From positions 1-5,286 of the forward strand of contig JACIWY010000284.1 in assembly GCA_014360745.1 (NCBI GenBank): a stretch of DNA of 5,286 nt, written 5' to 3'. This DNA is from Chloroflexota bacterium (lineage in GTDB: Bacteria > Chloroflexota > Anaerolineae > UBA1429). How positions within the stretch are numbered: position 1 is the stretch's first letter; every line of letters begins with the position of its first letter. Below are positions 1-5,286 of this stretch, one piece after another. The notes beneath the pieces are model-generated. The model saw only the letters and a list, made by a program, of their open reading frames with translations. It did no database searches and was not told the origin of the DNA. The position numbers and the translations under genes are program-made.

Positions 1-86
1 CTTTGGGCGAAGACGACGAGTATTTTGACGAGGAAGAGGACGAGGAGTATTGGGAAGACGAAGAGGAAGAGGACGAGGAGGAATAA
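1..86 (+). CDS. 3' end of an unidentified gene with a highly acidic C-terminal tail (partial)
   Basis: An open frame enters from the left edge (first full codon at base 3) and ends at TAA 84-86. The 27 visible residues are almost all Glu and Asp, broken only by an initial Leu-Gly, two Tyr, one Phe and one Trp. Such tails occur on many unrelated proteins, including chaperones, ribosome- or polymerase-associated factors and DNA-binding proteins, so the tail alone does not identify the gene. The coding strand here is nearly pure purine (GAG/GAA/GAC codons). The frame is supported by the strong intrinsic terminator 38 bases past the stop. The gene ends its own transcription unit, and the following operon has its own promoter. 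No catalytic domain is visible in the window, so no function is assigned. Confidence 0.7.
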   Translation, partial: LGEDDEYFDEEEDEEYWEDEEEEDEEE

Positions 87-124
87 CTCCCGTCGGGCCC
101 AACCGCATAGCACAAGCAGCGCAG

Positions 125-154
125 CCCCCGAGCCGACAGGCTCGGGGGTTTCTT
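125..154 (+). terminator. Rho-independent terminator after the acidic-tail gene
   Basis: There is a perfect 10-bp GC-rich stem (125-134 CCCCCGAGCC with 139-148 GGCTCGGGGG) with a GACA tetraloop. It is followed at once by a T-rich stretch (TTTCTT, 149-154). This is the classic intrinsic terminator layout for plus-strand transcription. It separates the upstream gene from the folate operon. Confidence 0.93.
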
Positions 155-172
155 ATCGCGCCAGCAGCCAAG

Positions 173-201
173 TTGACTCGAATGTCTACAAAGGGTAACA
201 T
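173..201 (+). promoter_or_regulatory. Predicted sigma70-type promoter of the folate operon
   Basis: A -35 box TTGACT (173-178, 5 of 6 to TTGACA) and a -10 box TAACAT (196-201, 4 of 6 to TATAAT) are separated by exactly 17 bp. The site lies just after the upstream terminator and before the first operon gene, where a promoter is needed. Transcription would begin near 207-210, giving a leader of about 100 nt. No operator-like palindrome was seen over the boxes. This is prediction from consensus only. Confidence 0.6.
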
Positions 202-310
202 CTGCAACCGAGTTTCTCGCTAGAGCTTAAAAGGGCAGGCATTTGGCCTGCGGACGAGCTCTTCGTATTACAACCCCGGGAATCGGTTTTGAGGAAAGCA
301 AGGTATCGAG
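202..310 (+). promoter_or_regulatory. 5' leader of the folate operon with possible RNA structure
   Basis: This untranslated stretch can form a two-part hairpin. AGAGCT 222-227 pairs with AGCTCT 257-262, and inside it GCAGGC 235-240 pairs with GCCTGC 246-251. AACCG 206-210 could also pair with CGGTT 284-288 and close the whole domain just before the purine-rich GAGGAAAG (291-298). AAGG (300-303) lies 7 nt before the ATG at 311 and is the better-placed ribosome-binding site. The sequence does not resemble the tetrahydrofolate riboswitch consensus I recall. Some short stems are expected by chance in GC-rich DNA, so a regulatory role is only a possibility. Confidence 0.3.
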
Positions 311-1036
311 ATGGAATTGACCGATAAGGTGGCCCTGATCACCGGAGCCGGTGTGCGCATTGGCCGCGCCCTGGCCCTGGCCTTGGCCCAACGCGGCGCC
401 CATGTTCTCGTGCATTATCATACCTCCGAAGGCGAGGCGCAAGAGGTGGTGGAGCGCATCCGCCAGATGGGTCGGCGTGCGTTGGCCGTGCGCGCCGATC
501 TGCGCGATGCCGCCCGCGCGGGCCAATTGGTCGAACGTGGGGTAGAGGCGTTGGGCGGGGTGGACGTGCTCATCAACTCGGCGGCCATTTTCCGTCGCGG
601 CACATTGGCAGAGACCGACGAGCGGCTCTGGGACGACCATTTTGCCATCAACCTTAAGGCGCCTTTTTTCCTTTGCCAGGCCTTTGCCCGACAGATCGGC
701 GATCGGCGCGGCCACATCATCAATATCGCCGACTGGCGGGCGGTGCAACCCGGCACCGCCTATGTCGCTTATTACCTGACCAAGGCCGCGCTGGTGACCA
801 TGACCCAAAGCCTGGCCCAGGCTCTGGGCCCCAATGTGCAGGTTAACGCCATCGCTCCGGGTGCCATCCTTCCGCCCCCCGGCGATGACGGCTCTTATTT
901 TCAAAGGCTGGCTCGGCAGGTGCCCTTGAAGCGCACCGGCTCTCTGGAGGAGGTGGTCAAGGCCGCCTTGTATCTGCTCGATGCCGATTTTGTCACCGGC
1001 GAATTGCTGTTCGTCGACGGCGGGGAGCACTTGTAA
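311..1036 (+). CDS. SDR-family oxidoreductase, PTR1/FolM-like pteridine reductase
   Basis: This is a 241-residue classical short-chain dehydrogenase/reductase that probably uses NADPH in the cytoplasm to reduce a pterin or folate. Visible motifs are a Rossmann start with TGAGVRIG (11-18), matching the TG-x3-R-x-G form of pteridine reductases, HYHTS (35-39), which closely resembles the HYHRS of trypanosomatid PTR1, NSAA (89-92) in the NNAG position, and N114. The usual catalytic Ser is replaced by Asp (D141), followed by Y154 and K158. This D-x12-Y-x3-K spacing is that of PTR1 (D181/Y194/K198). A C-terminal TGELLFVDGG (226-235) is typical of SDRs. It is the first gene of the operon and its stop is one base from folB, with folE next, so it likely makes tetrahydrofolate or tetrahydromonapterin. 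A FabG-like or other SDR role is less likely given the Asp and the neighbours. The substrate itself cannot be read from sequence. Confidence 0.85.
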   Translation: MELTDKVALITGAGVRIGRALALALAQRGAHVLVHYHTSEGEAQEVVERIRQMGRRALAVRADLRDAARAGQLVERGVEALGGVDVLINSAAIFRRGTLAETDERLWDDHFAINLKAPFFLCQAFARQIGDRRGHIINIADWRAVQPGTAYVAYYLTKAALVTMTQSLAQALGPNVQVNAIAPGAILPPPGDDGSYFQRLARQVPLKRTGSLEEVVKAALYLLDADFVTGELLFVDGGEHL

Positions 1037-1037
1037 C

Positions 1038-1406
1038 ATGAGAGAAGGGATGGCCTGCGACCGCGTCTTTATCCAAGACCTTCTCTTGCGCACCATCATC
1101 GGCGTCAAAGAAGAGGAACGTCAACGCCCTCAAGATGTGCTGATCAACCTAGTGTTGTATACCGATACGCGCCCCGCTGGCACCTCCGACGACCTGCGCG
1201 ACGCCGTGGACTATGCTCAAGTCGCTCGCCAAGTCGGCGCCTTGGTCGAAGGCTCGCGCTTCTTCCTGGTGGAAAAGCTGGCCGAGGAGATCGCCGCCCT
1301 CTGTCTTCAAGATTCTCGCGTGTATGCGGTGGACGTCCGCGTCGAAAAGCCCGGGGCCGTTCGCTTCGCCCGCTCGGTGGGCGTAGCCATTCATCGCCGC
1401 CGTTAA
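1038..1406 (+). CDS. folB: Dihydroneopterin aldolase FolB
   Basis: This 122-residue protein has normal FolB length. It is predicted to cleave 7,8-dihydroneopterin to 6-hydroxymethyl-7,8-dihydropterin and glycolaldehyde in folate synthesis, as a cytoplasmic ring-forming oligomer. Family hallmarks are visible: an N-terminal strand with IIGV (20-23) and E27, VDY with the substrate-contacting Tyr (57-59), FLVEKLAEEIA (76-86) with the pterin-anchoring Glu E79, and VEKPGA (102-107) with the catalytic Lys K104, then a C-terminal SVGVAI strand. The ATG at 1038 is chosen because GGAG (1024-1027) lies 10 nt upstream, the length fits, and it begins one base after the SDR stop, suggesting translational coupling. 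A second ATG at 1050 would also keep the whole domain but has a poorly spaced purine tract. A longer upstream in-frame extension to 981 overlaps the SDR and is not credible. Confidence 0.95.
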   Translation: MREGMACDRVFIQDLLLRTIIGVKEEERQRPQDVLINLVLYTDTRPAGTSDDLRDAVDYAQVARQVGALVEGSRFFLVEKLAEEIAALCLQDSRVYAVDVRVEKPGAVRFARSVGVAIHRRR

Positions 1407-1430
1407 GGGCTGTCAGAGGAGTCAAAGCCT

Positions 1431-2072
1431 ATGCCTATCCTTACCGTGGATCCTTCCGATTATGATACCTTTCGCGACGAACTGAGCGATATCGGTGTTC
1501 AGGAAAGCACCGCTGCTATCGAGGAGGCCGTGCGCACCATCCTGGAAAATATCGGCGAGGATCCCGATCGGCCCGGCTTGTTGCGCACCCCGGCCCGCGT
1601 CGCGCGTATGTACGGCGAGCTCACCGCCGGTTATCACGTCGATCCCGTCAAGCTGATCAACGATGCCATCTTTGATGTCAAGTATGACGAAATGGTCATC
1701 GTCCGCGATATCGACTTTTACAGCTTGTGCGAGCATCACCTATTGCCCTTTTTTGGGCGCTGCCATGTGGGCTATCTCCCCGATGGCCGCGTCATCGGCC
1801 TGAGCAAGATTCCACGCATCGTCGAGATGTACGCCCGTCGTTTGCAGCTTCAGGAGCGCATGACGCAGCAGATCGCCGAGTTCCTGCGCGATACCTTGCG
1901 CCCGCTGGGCGTCGCCGTCGTCGTCGAGGGGCTGCACATGTGCGCGGCCATGCGCGGCGTCAAAAAAGCGAATGCGCGCATGGTCACCAGCGCCATGTTA
2001 GGCACTTTTCGTCGCAATGCCACCACTCGCGCCGAGTTCCTGGCCAATATAGGTCGCGAGGAGTTGGCCTAG
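1431..2072 (+). CDS. folE: GTP cyclohydrolase I (type IA) FolE
   Basis: This 213-residue enzyme converts GTP to 7,8-dihydroneopterin triphosphate and formate, the first step of pterin/folate synthesis. It usually acts as a zinc-dependent decamer. Key residues are in the E. coli pattern with a constant offset of ten: SLCEHHLLPF with zinc ligands C100 and H103 and catalytic H102, GLSKIPR (123-129), the LQLQERMTQQIA helix (138-149), and GLHMCAAMRG (167-176) with H169 and third zinc ligand C171. MVTSAMLG (184-191) follows. The intact Cys/His set makes it type IA (zinc enzyme), not the unrelated FolE2. RPGLLRTPARVARMY (47-61) is the usual N-terminal signature. The ATG at 1431 has AGAGGAG (1415-1421) 9 nt upstream, and the gap after folB is 24 bp. 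The first 25 or so residues are a non-conserved extension typical of the family. No truncation or missing residue is seen. Confidence 0.97.
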   Translation: MPILTVDPSDYDTFRDELSDIGVQESTAAIEEAVRTILENIGEDPDRPGLLRTPARVARMYGELTAGYHVDPVKLINDAIFDVKYDEMVIVRDIDFYSLCEHHLLPFFGRCHVGYLPDGRVIGLSKIPRIVEMYARRLQLQERMTQQIAEFLRDTLRPLGVAVVVEGLHMCAAMRGVKKANARMVTSAMLGTFRRNATTRAEFLANIGREELA

Positions 2073-2122
2073 CCGACATCACGAGGGTTGCCTTCGCTAC
2101 GACATCCCAAAGTGAGGAGTAT

Positions 2123-3646
2123 ATGCTGGCCAAGATTACAAGTTGCGCCTTGGTAGGCTTGGAAGGGGTGCTGGTGGATGTCGAGGTCGACGTCCACCCC
2201 GGCCTGGTGGGCAAGATCGACATCGTCGGCCTGCCCGATGCGGCCATCCAAGAATCTCGGGAGCGGGTGCGCTCGGCCATCCACAACTCACATCTCGCTT
2301 TTCCCCAAAGGCGTGTTACCATCAATCTGGCCCCCGCCGACCTGCACAAAGAAGGCCCCGCTTACGACTTGCCCATCGCCGTGGGTATCCTCGCCGGGGC
2401 GAATCAGATCCCCGCCGACTATCGCGATAGCATGTTCATCGGCGAGCTATCGCTCGACGGCAGCGTGCGCCATGTGAACGGCATTATTTCCATGGCCTCG
2501 GTGGCCCGTGAGAAGGGGCTACGCACCATCTATGTGCCTCACGAGGATGCGCCGGAGGCGGCCCTGGTGCCCGATCTGACCGTCATCCCCGTGGAGACAC
2601 TGGGGCAATTGGTGATGCACCTGGGCAATCTGTTGCCCATCGAACCCTACAAGCCGGAAAACGACGAGGCAGCCGAGGACGAACCCCCTTATGCCACCGA
2701 TTTCGCCGAGATTCGGGGCCAGGAACATGTCAAACGGGCTTTGGAGGTCGCGGCGGCGGGCGGGCATTGTGTGTTGATGTCGGGGCCACCGGGCTCGGGC
2801 AAGACGCTCCTGGCCCGCGCTTTGCCCTCGATCCTGCCGCGGATGACGATCGATGAGGCATTGGAGGTAACCAAGATCTATTCCGTGGCGGGGATGCTTC
2901 CGCCGGGCCAGCCGCTCCTGCGCCAGCGCCCCTTCCGCGCTCCACATCACACGATCTCTCAGGCGGGGCTGGTGGGCGGCGGGCATTGGCCACGACCCGG
3001 CGAGGTCTCGCTGGCCCATCGAGGCGTGCTCTTTTTGGACGAACTGCCCGAGTTCGGCATGCGCACGCTCGAGGTGTTGCGCCAGCCTTTGGAGGACAAG
3101 GTGGTGACGATTTCGCGCGCATCGGGCTCGCTGAGCTTCCCGGCCAGCTTCCTCCTCGTCGGTGCCCGCAATCCCTGCCCCTGCGGCTACTATGGCGACC
3201 CGCTGCACGAATGCACCTGCTCTCGCGGCATGGTGGAGAGCTATCAGAAGCGCATTTCCGGCCCGCTTATGGATCGCATCGACATCCACGTCGAGGTGCC
3301 CCATGTGGATTACGAAAAGCTCACCGGCGAGGCGCTGGCCGAGCCTTCCTCGGCGGTGCGTGCGCGGGTGGAGGCGGCGCGTGAGCGGCAGCGGGCGCGG
3401 CTGGAGGGCACGCCGCTCTACTGCAACGCCGATATGGGGCCGGCGGAGGTGCGGCGGTTCTGCAAGCTGGACACGGCGGGGCGCTCGCTGATCAAGGCGG
3501 CGATGATGCAGATGGGGCTGAGCGCGCGGGCGTATCATCGCGTGCTCAAACTGGCGCGGACGATCGCCGATCTGGCGGGGGCGGAAGAGATTGCGGCGCC
3601 GCACTTGGCCGAGGCGTTGCAGTATCGGAGGAGGCAGGGGGAGTGA
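2123..3646 (+). CDS. yifB: YifB/ComM-family Mg-chelatase-like AAA+ ATPase
   Basis: This 507-residue protein has the usual family length. ComM, the studied member, is a hexameric helicase that promotes branch migration during integration of transforming DNA; that this protein does the same is inference. Domains in order are a ChlI-like N-terminal domain (about 20-140, with IVGLPDAAIQESRERVR and NLAPAD), the AAA+ core (about 190-395) and the Mg-chelatase C-terminal domain (about 400-500). The core has Walker A GPPGSGKT (221-228), Walker B VLFLDE (302-307), a four-cysteine NPCPCG...CTC segment (C352, C354, C364, C366) and an arginine in GPLMDRID (R385). GLSARAYHR (465-473) is the likely sensor-2 region. 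The ATG at 2123 matches the family start (MLAKI); GAGGAG (2114-2119) lies only 3 nt before it. The frame stays open upstream to 1727, but that part lies inside folE. Alanine codon choice changes along the gene (see findings). It follows folE by 50 bp. Confidence 0.95.
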   Translation: MLAKITSCALVGLEGVLVDVEVDVHPGLVGKIDIVGLPDAAIQESRERVRSAIHNSHLAFPQRRVTINLAPADLHKEGPAYDLPIAVGILAGANQIPADYRDSMFIGELSLDGSVRHVNGIISMASVAREKGLRTIYVPHEDAPEAALVPDLTVIPVETLGQLVMHLGNLLPIEPYKPENDEAAEDEPPYATDFAEIRGQEHVKRALEVAAAGGHCVLMSGPPGSGKTLLARALPSILPRMTIDEALEVTKIYSVAGMLPPGQPLLRQRPFRAPHHTISQAGLVGGGHWPRPGEVSLAHRGVLFLDELPEFGMRTLEVLRQPLEDKVVTISRASGSLSFPASFLLVGARNPCPCGYYGDPLHECTCSRGMVESYQKRISGPLMDRIDIHVEVPHVDYEKLTGEALAEPSSAVRARVEAARERQRARLEGTPLYCNADMGPAEVRRFCKLDTAGRSLIKAAMMQMGLSARAYHRVLKLARTIADLAGAEEIAAPHLAEALQYRRRQGE

Positions 3647-3653
3647 GGGGAAT

Positions 3654-3878
3654 ATGACCGAACAACCCACCATCCGCCTGGACCAATTCATGAAACTTGT
3701 GGGCTTGGCGCGCTCGGGCGGGCAAGCCAAACATCTGATCCAAGGTGGCGAAGTCAGGGTAAACGGCGAGGTGGAAACACACCGCAGCCGAAAGTTGCGT
3801 CCTGGGGATCGCGTGCAATTCGGCCCTTATGAGGTCGTCGTAGAGTTGGGTGACGAGGGCCAAGCCCACCCCGCCTGA
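3654..3878 (+). CDS. Small S4-domain RNA-binding protein (YbcJ/YaaA type)
   Basis: This 74-residue protein consists almost wholly of one S4 domain (about 7-54), the RNA-binding fold of ribosomal protein S4 and many pseudouridine synthases. Typical signatures are IRLDQFMKLVGL (7-18), SGGQAKHLIQGGEVRVNGE (21-39) and the basic RKLRPGDRV (46-54). No catalytic domain is attached, which is the pattern of the YbcJ/YaaA small S4 proteins, whose relatives are linked to ribosomes or RNA. The exact partner is unknown. The ATG at 3654 comes 7 bp after the yifB stop, so the two are probably translated together. AGGGG (3646-3650) is very close to the start, while GGAG (3640-3643) within yifB is 10 nt away and better spaced. 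An in-frame extension upstream to 3591 lies inside yifB and lacks S4 similarity. The last codons carry the left arm of an inverted repeat shared with the downstream intergenic region. Confidence 0.9.
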   Translation: MTEQPTIRLDQFMKLVGLARSGGQAKHLIQGGEVRVNGEVETHRSRKLRPGDRVQFGPYEVVVELGDEGQAHPA

Positions 3879-3952
3879 GGTACCCCAACTGGCTGGCACT
3901 TGGCGTTGGGTATAGCAAGTGCCAGCCAGCTAGTCCATTATTTCGGGGTGGG
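3865..3952. terminator. Nested inverted repeats between convergent genes, probable bidirectional terminator
   Basis: A perfect 14-bp inverted repeat (3889-3902 CTGGCTGGCACTTG with 3916-3929) has a 13-nt loop. A second perfect 9-bp repeat encloses it: CCCACCCCG 3865-3873, inside the end of the S4 gene, with CGGGGTGGG 3944-3952. A third pair, TACCCCAAC 3881-3889 with GTTGGGTA 3905-3912 (one bulged C), crosses the main hairpin and would compete with it. The region lies between the plus-strand S4 stop (3878) and the minus-strand stop (3973), so a shared terminator is the simplest role. There is no clean T run on either side, so an unconventional terminator, mRNA 3'-end stabiliser or dispersed palindromic repeat are alternatives. 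Confidence 0.65.
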
Positions 3953-3972
3953 ATCACGTCGCCCGCTGGGCG

Positions 3973-4980
3973 CTAGACCGCTTGCAAGTAGTTCTTGGCT
4001 GCCCAGAGATAGATGCCGTCGATCTGCACCTGCACCCAAACCAAGCCGCTGCCCGTCTGCTCGACACCAGTAGTCTGCAGGATCGTCCCAAAGGGCACGA
4101 TGCGCTTGATGGCATAGCCGGTGCCCGGGCCGGACCGCAGCCGCAACCCCGCCGAGGCCACGACCTTCATACGCATCCCGGTTGGCGGCGGCGCCACGCC
4201 CCCTGTGCTCAGATAGGCGGAGGCCGCATAACCGTTCCAACACTGAGTGCCGCGGCAGACCTGGACAAAGGTCCAGGAAAGGCCGTCGTTAAAGAAGGGC
4301 GCCGACAGCAGGGTCACATACTCCCCATGAAAAAGGGTGAGGATCACAGGCGCTGCCAACTTGGGCTCGGTGCGCAGCTTGAGCCCCGCCGGCGCGTTGA
4401 CCTGGGCCGTTTGGTACGAAGGGGGCGGCGTCGGGTAAGGCGGGACCGGATAGGGAGGCACAGGGCAGGGATACACCGGGCCCGGAGGGGGCACGGGGAA
4501 GCCGCCCGAGGGCACGATCACTCCACAACCGATGATGGCGCTATAGGGAGCCACATCGGCATGGATGACGATCGTGCTGCCGTTCACGCCGTTCAAATGG
4601 CCGGGTTGCAGGGCGGTGGTCACCACATGATAGTTGGCGCTGCCGTCAGGATAGAACTGGATGTTGGGCAGCACCACGATCTCGTTCCCACCGCAGTGGA
4701 AGCTCGGTGGGCAGCAAAAACCCACGTCGGTGATGGCCAGGCGGTGATCGCCGCCGACCGGGTTAAAGCCGCTCACCTGCACGTCGATGATCGCCTGACC
4801 GAACATGTCGAAAGAGATGGTGGCCGAGCCCATGACCGCCCCGCTTGCGCCGCGAATTTGGGCTACGAACGCCGGCCAGGCAACATCCGCCTGTGCCGCC
4901 ATAGGGGCCAACAACATGGCCAGTAGCGCCACCACCATGACAACGCCAAGCCTTTGCCGATAGATCATCCGTCTCCTCAT
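3973..4980 (-). CDS. Secreted protein with degenerate Cu/Zn-SOD-like domain and two SH3b domains
   Basis: This 335-residue exported protein has a signal peptide: basic MRRRMIYRQR, a hydrophobic core about 11-28, and an AQA-D cleavage site after residue 31. Residues about 37-157 look like a Cu/Zn superoxide dismutase barrel, with VSGFNPVGGDHRLAI where SODs have the SGL-PG-HGFHIH segment, VLPNI (103-107), a strand ending IVIHA (137-141) and CGVI (152-155). By eye the copper ligands H46/H48 become A82/T84 and the zinc Asp becomes V103, while H140 and the disulfide-type Cys (C89 or C90, C152) remain, so dismutase activity is doubtful. A Pro/Tyr-rich linker with VPPYP repeats (161-189) leads to two bacterial SH3 domains (about 192-257 and 271-333; GLKLRTEP and GLRLRSGPG). 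These commonly bind cell-wall or envelope polymers. The first SH3b holds a Cys pair, C242/C247. The ATG at 4980 has AAGGA 8 nt upstream; a second ATG at residue 5, also with AGGAG, is possible. Confidence 0.8.
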   Translation of the reverse strand: MRRRMIYRQRLGVVMVVALLAMLLAPMAAQADVAWPAFVAQIRGASGAVMGSATISFDMFGQAIIDVQVSGFNPVGGDHRLAITDVGFCCPPSFHCGGNEIVVLPNIQFYPDGSANYHVVTTALQPGHLNGVNGSTIVIHADVAPYSAIIGCGVIVPSGGFPVPPPGPVYPCPVPPYPVPPYPTPPPSYQTAQVNAPAGLKLRTEPKLAAPVILTLFHGEYVTLLSAPFFNDGLSWTFVQVCRGTQCWNGYAASAYLSTGGVAPPPTGMRMKVVASAGLRLRSGPGTGYAIKRIVPFGTILQTTGVEQTGSGLVWVQVQIDGIYLWAAKNYLQAV

Positions 4981-5131
4981 GAGCCTCTTCCTTTGTTCAG
5001 ACTAGGCAGCCCCGGATCCCTCTCGCCAGGCCGCACACGGCAAAACCTACCAATGCCTTTACCACACCGTCTCAAACACTCGCCGCTCTGGCATCCGTGT
5101 TCAGCCACAGTCGGCACTAGCTATAAGGTTT

Positions 5132-5286
5132 CTATTCGGCATCTATCTCTAAACGCATTTTTTGACGGGGGCCGTTGTCCTCTTCGACCTCAAACCCCAG
5201 CCCTTCGTAAAGGTTCATCGCTCTGGCGTTGGATTTGGTGACGTTCAGGGTTAACACACGGCCTCCGTGCTCTCTGCAAATGGCCA
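5132..5286 (-). CDS. GNAT-family N-acetyltransferase, C-terminal end (partial)
   Basis: A minus-strand frame enters from the right edge (first full codon at 5284-5282) and stops at TAG (5134-5132), giving the last 50 residues. They contain LTLNVTKSNARAMNLYEGLGF (L11-F31), the C-terminal GNAT signature: a beta strand, then N-x-x-A-x-x-L-Y-x-x-x-G-F. The Asn and Tyr of this segment normally lie near acetyl-CoA and the catalytic site. A last strand with KMRLEI (42-47) completes the fold. The acetyl-CoA-binding loop lies outside the window, so the substrate (amine, peptide N-terminus or antibiotic) cannot be told. It runs in the same direction as the SOD-like/SH3b gene with a 151-bp gap. That gap (4981-5131) shows no clear terminator and no convincing promoter, so co-transcription is possible but unproven. 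The fragment is too short for most ORF finders. Confidence 0.85.
   Translation of the reverse strand, partial: AICREHGGRVLTLNVTKSNARAMNLYEGLGFEVEEDNGPRQKMRLEIDAE

Noticed and set aside
161..189. Insertion sequence, attachment site or CRISPR-like repeats anywhere in the window
   Set aside because: The only repeats seen are short hairpin arms. No transposase or integrase motif, no regularly spaced direct repeats and no tRNA end were found.
202..310. Tetrahydrofolate riboswitch before the folate operon
   Set aside because: The context is right, but the conserved sequence elements I recall for that riboswitch are not present.
227..1108. A 293-codon minus-strand frame antisense to the SDR gene
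   Set aside because: It lies opposite a gene with clear SDR motifs, has no recognisable domain, and is expected from high-GC codon bias in the opposite strand.
1727..2122. An upstream in-frame extension of yifB by 132 codons
   Set aside because: It lies over folE in another frame, and YifB proteins begin at the MLAKI found at 2123. Length from 2123 (507 aa) fits the family.
2519..3730. A 403-codon minus-strand frame antisense to yifB
   Set aside because: It is rich in Arg, Pro and His as shadow frames are, and it runs across the Walker motifs, the yifB stop and the S4 start. No domain is visible.
3982..4926. A 314-codon plus-strand frame opposite the SOD-like/SH3b gene
   Set aside because: The minus strand carries a signal peptide, SOD-like strands and two SH3b motifs. 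The plus frame is low-complexity His/Arg/Gly-rich with no motif and no good ribosome-binding site.
5121..5131. CTATAAGG as a plus-strand -10 element
   Set aside because: No -35 partner is convincing and no plus-strand gene follows; the sequence beyond it codes for the minus-strand acetyltransferase.

Overview
The window is GC-rich bacterial chromosome (roughly 60% GC by eye) with tightly packed, ordinary housekeeping genes. No phage, transposase, CRISPR, tRNA or rRNA sequence was recognised. The protein styles (a secreted SOD-like/SH3b protein, FolE-FolB beside an SDR, YifB plus a small S4 protein) would fit a Chloroflexota bacterium such as an Anaerolineae relative. That placement is an impression from style, not a phylogenetic result.

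Layout. Bases 1-86 hold the 3' end of a plus-strand gene with an extremely acidic tail. It is closed by a strong intrinsic terminator (125-154). A good sigma70-type promoter (173-201) and a roughly 100-nt leader then open a plus-strand operon of five genes: a pteridine-reductase-like SDR (311-1036), folB (1038-1406), folE (1431-2072), yifB/comM (2123-3646) and a small S4-domain RNA-binding protein (3654-3878). Gaps inside the operon are 1, 24, 50 and 7 bp. A nested set of inverted repeats (3865-3952) separates this operon from minus-strand genes that converge on it. These are a secreted protein with a degenerate Cu/Zn-SOD-like domain and two SH3b domains (3973-4980), and the C-terminal end of a GNAT acetyltransferase (5132-5286, cut by the window edge).

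How the genes work together. FolE makes 7,8-dihydroneopterin triphosphate from GTP, and FolB later converts dihydroneopterin to 6-hydroxymethyl-dihydropterin. The SDR carries PTR1-type signatures (TG-x3-R-x-G, an HYH segment, and catalytic Asp/Tyr/Lys in PTR1 spacing), so it probably reduces a dihydropterin or dihydrofolate. The first three genes therefore form a tetrahydrofolate/pterin unit. YifB/ComM (DNA processing) and the S4 protein (RNA binding) have no evident folate role and probably just share the transcript.

No clearly new multi-gene system is visible. The items most worth a second look are the PTR1-like reductase as a possible non-FolA reductase, the apparently metal-free SOD-like/SH3b protein, and the interlocked inverted repeats at the convergent 3' ends.
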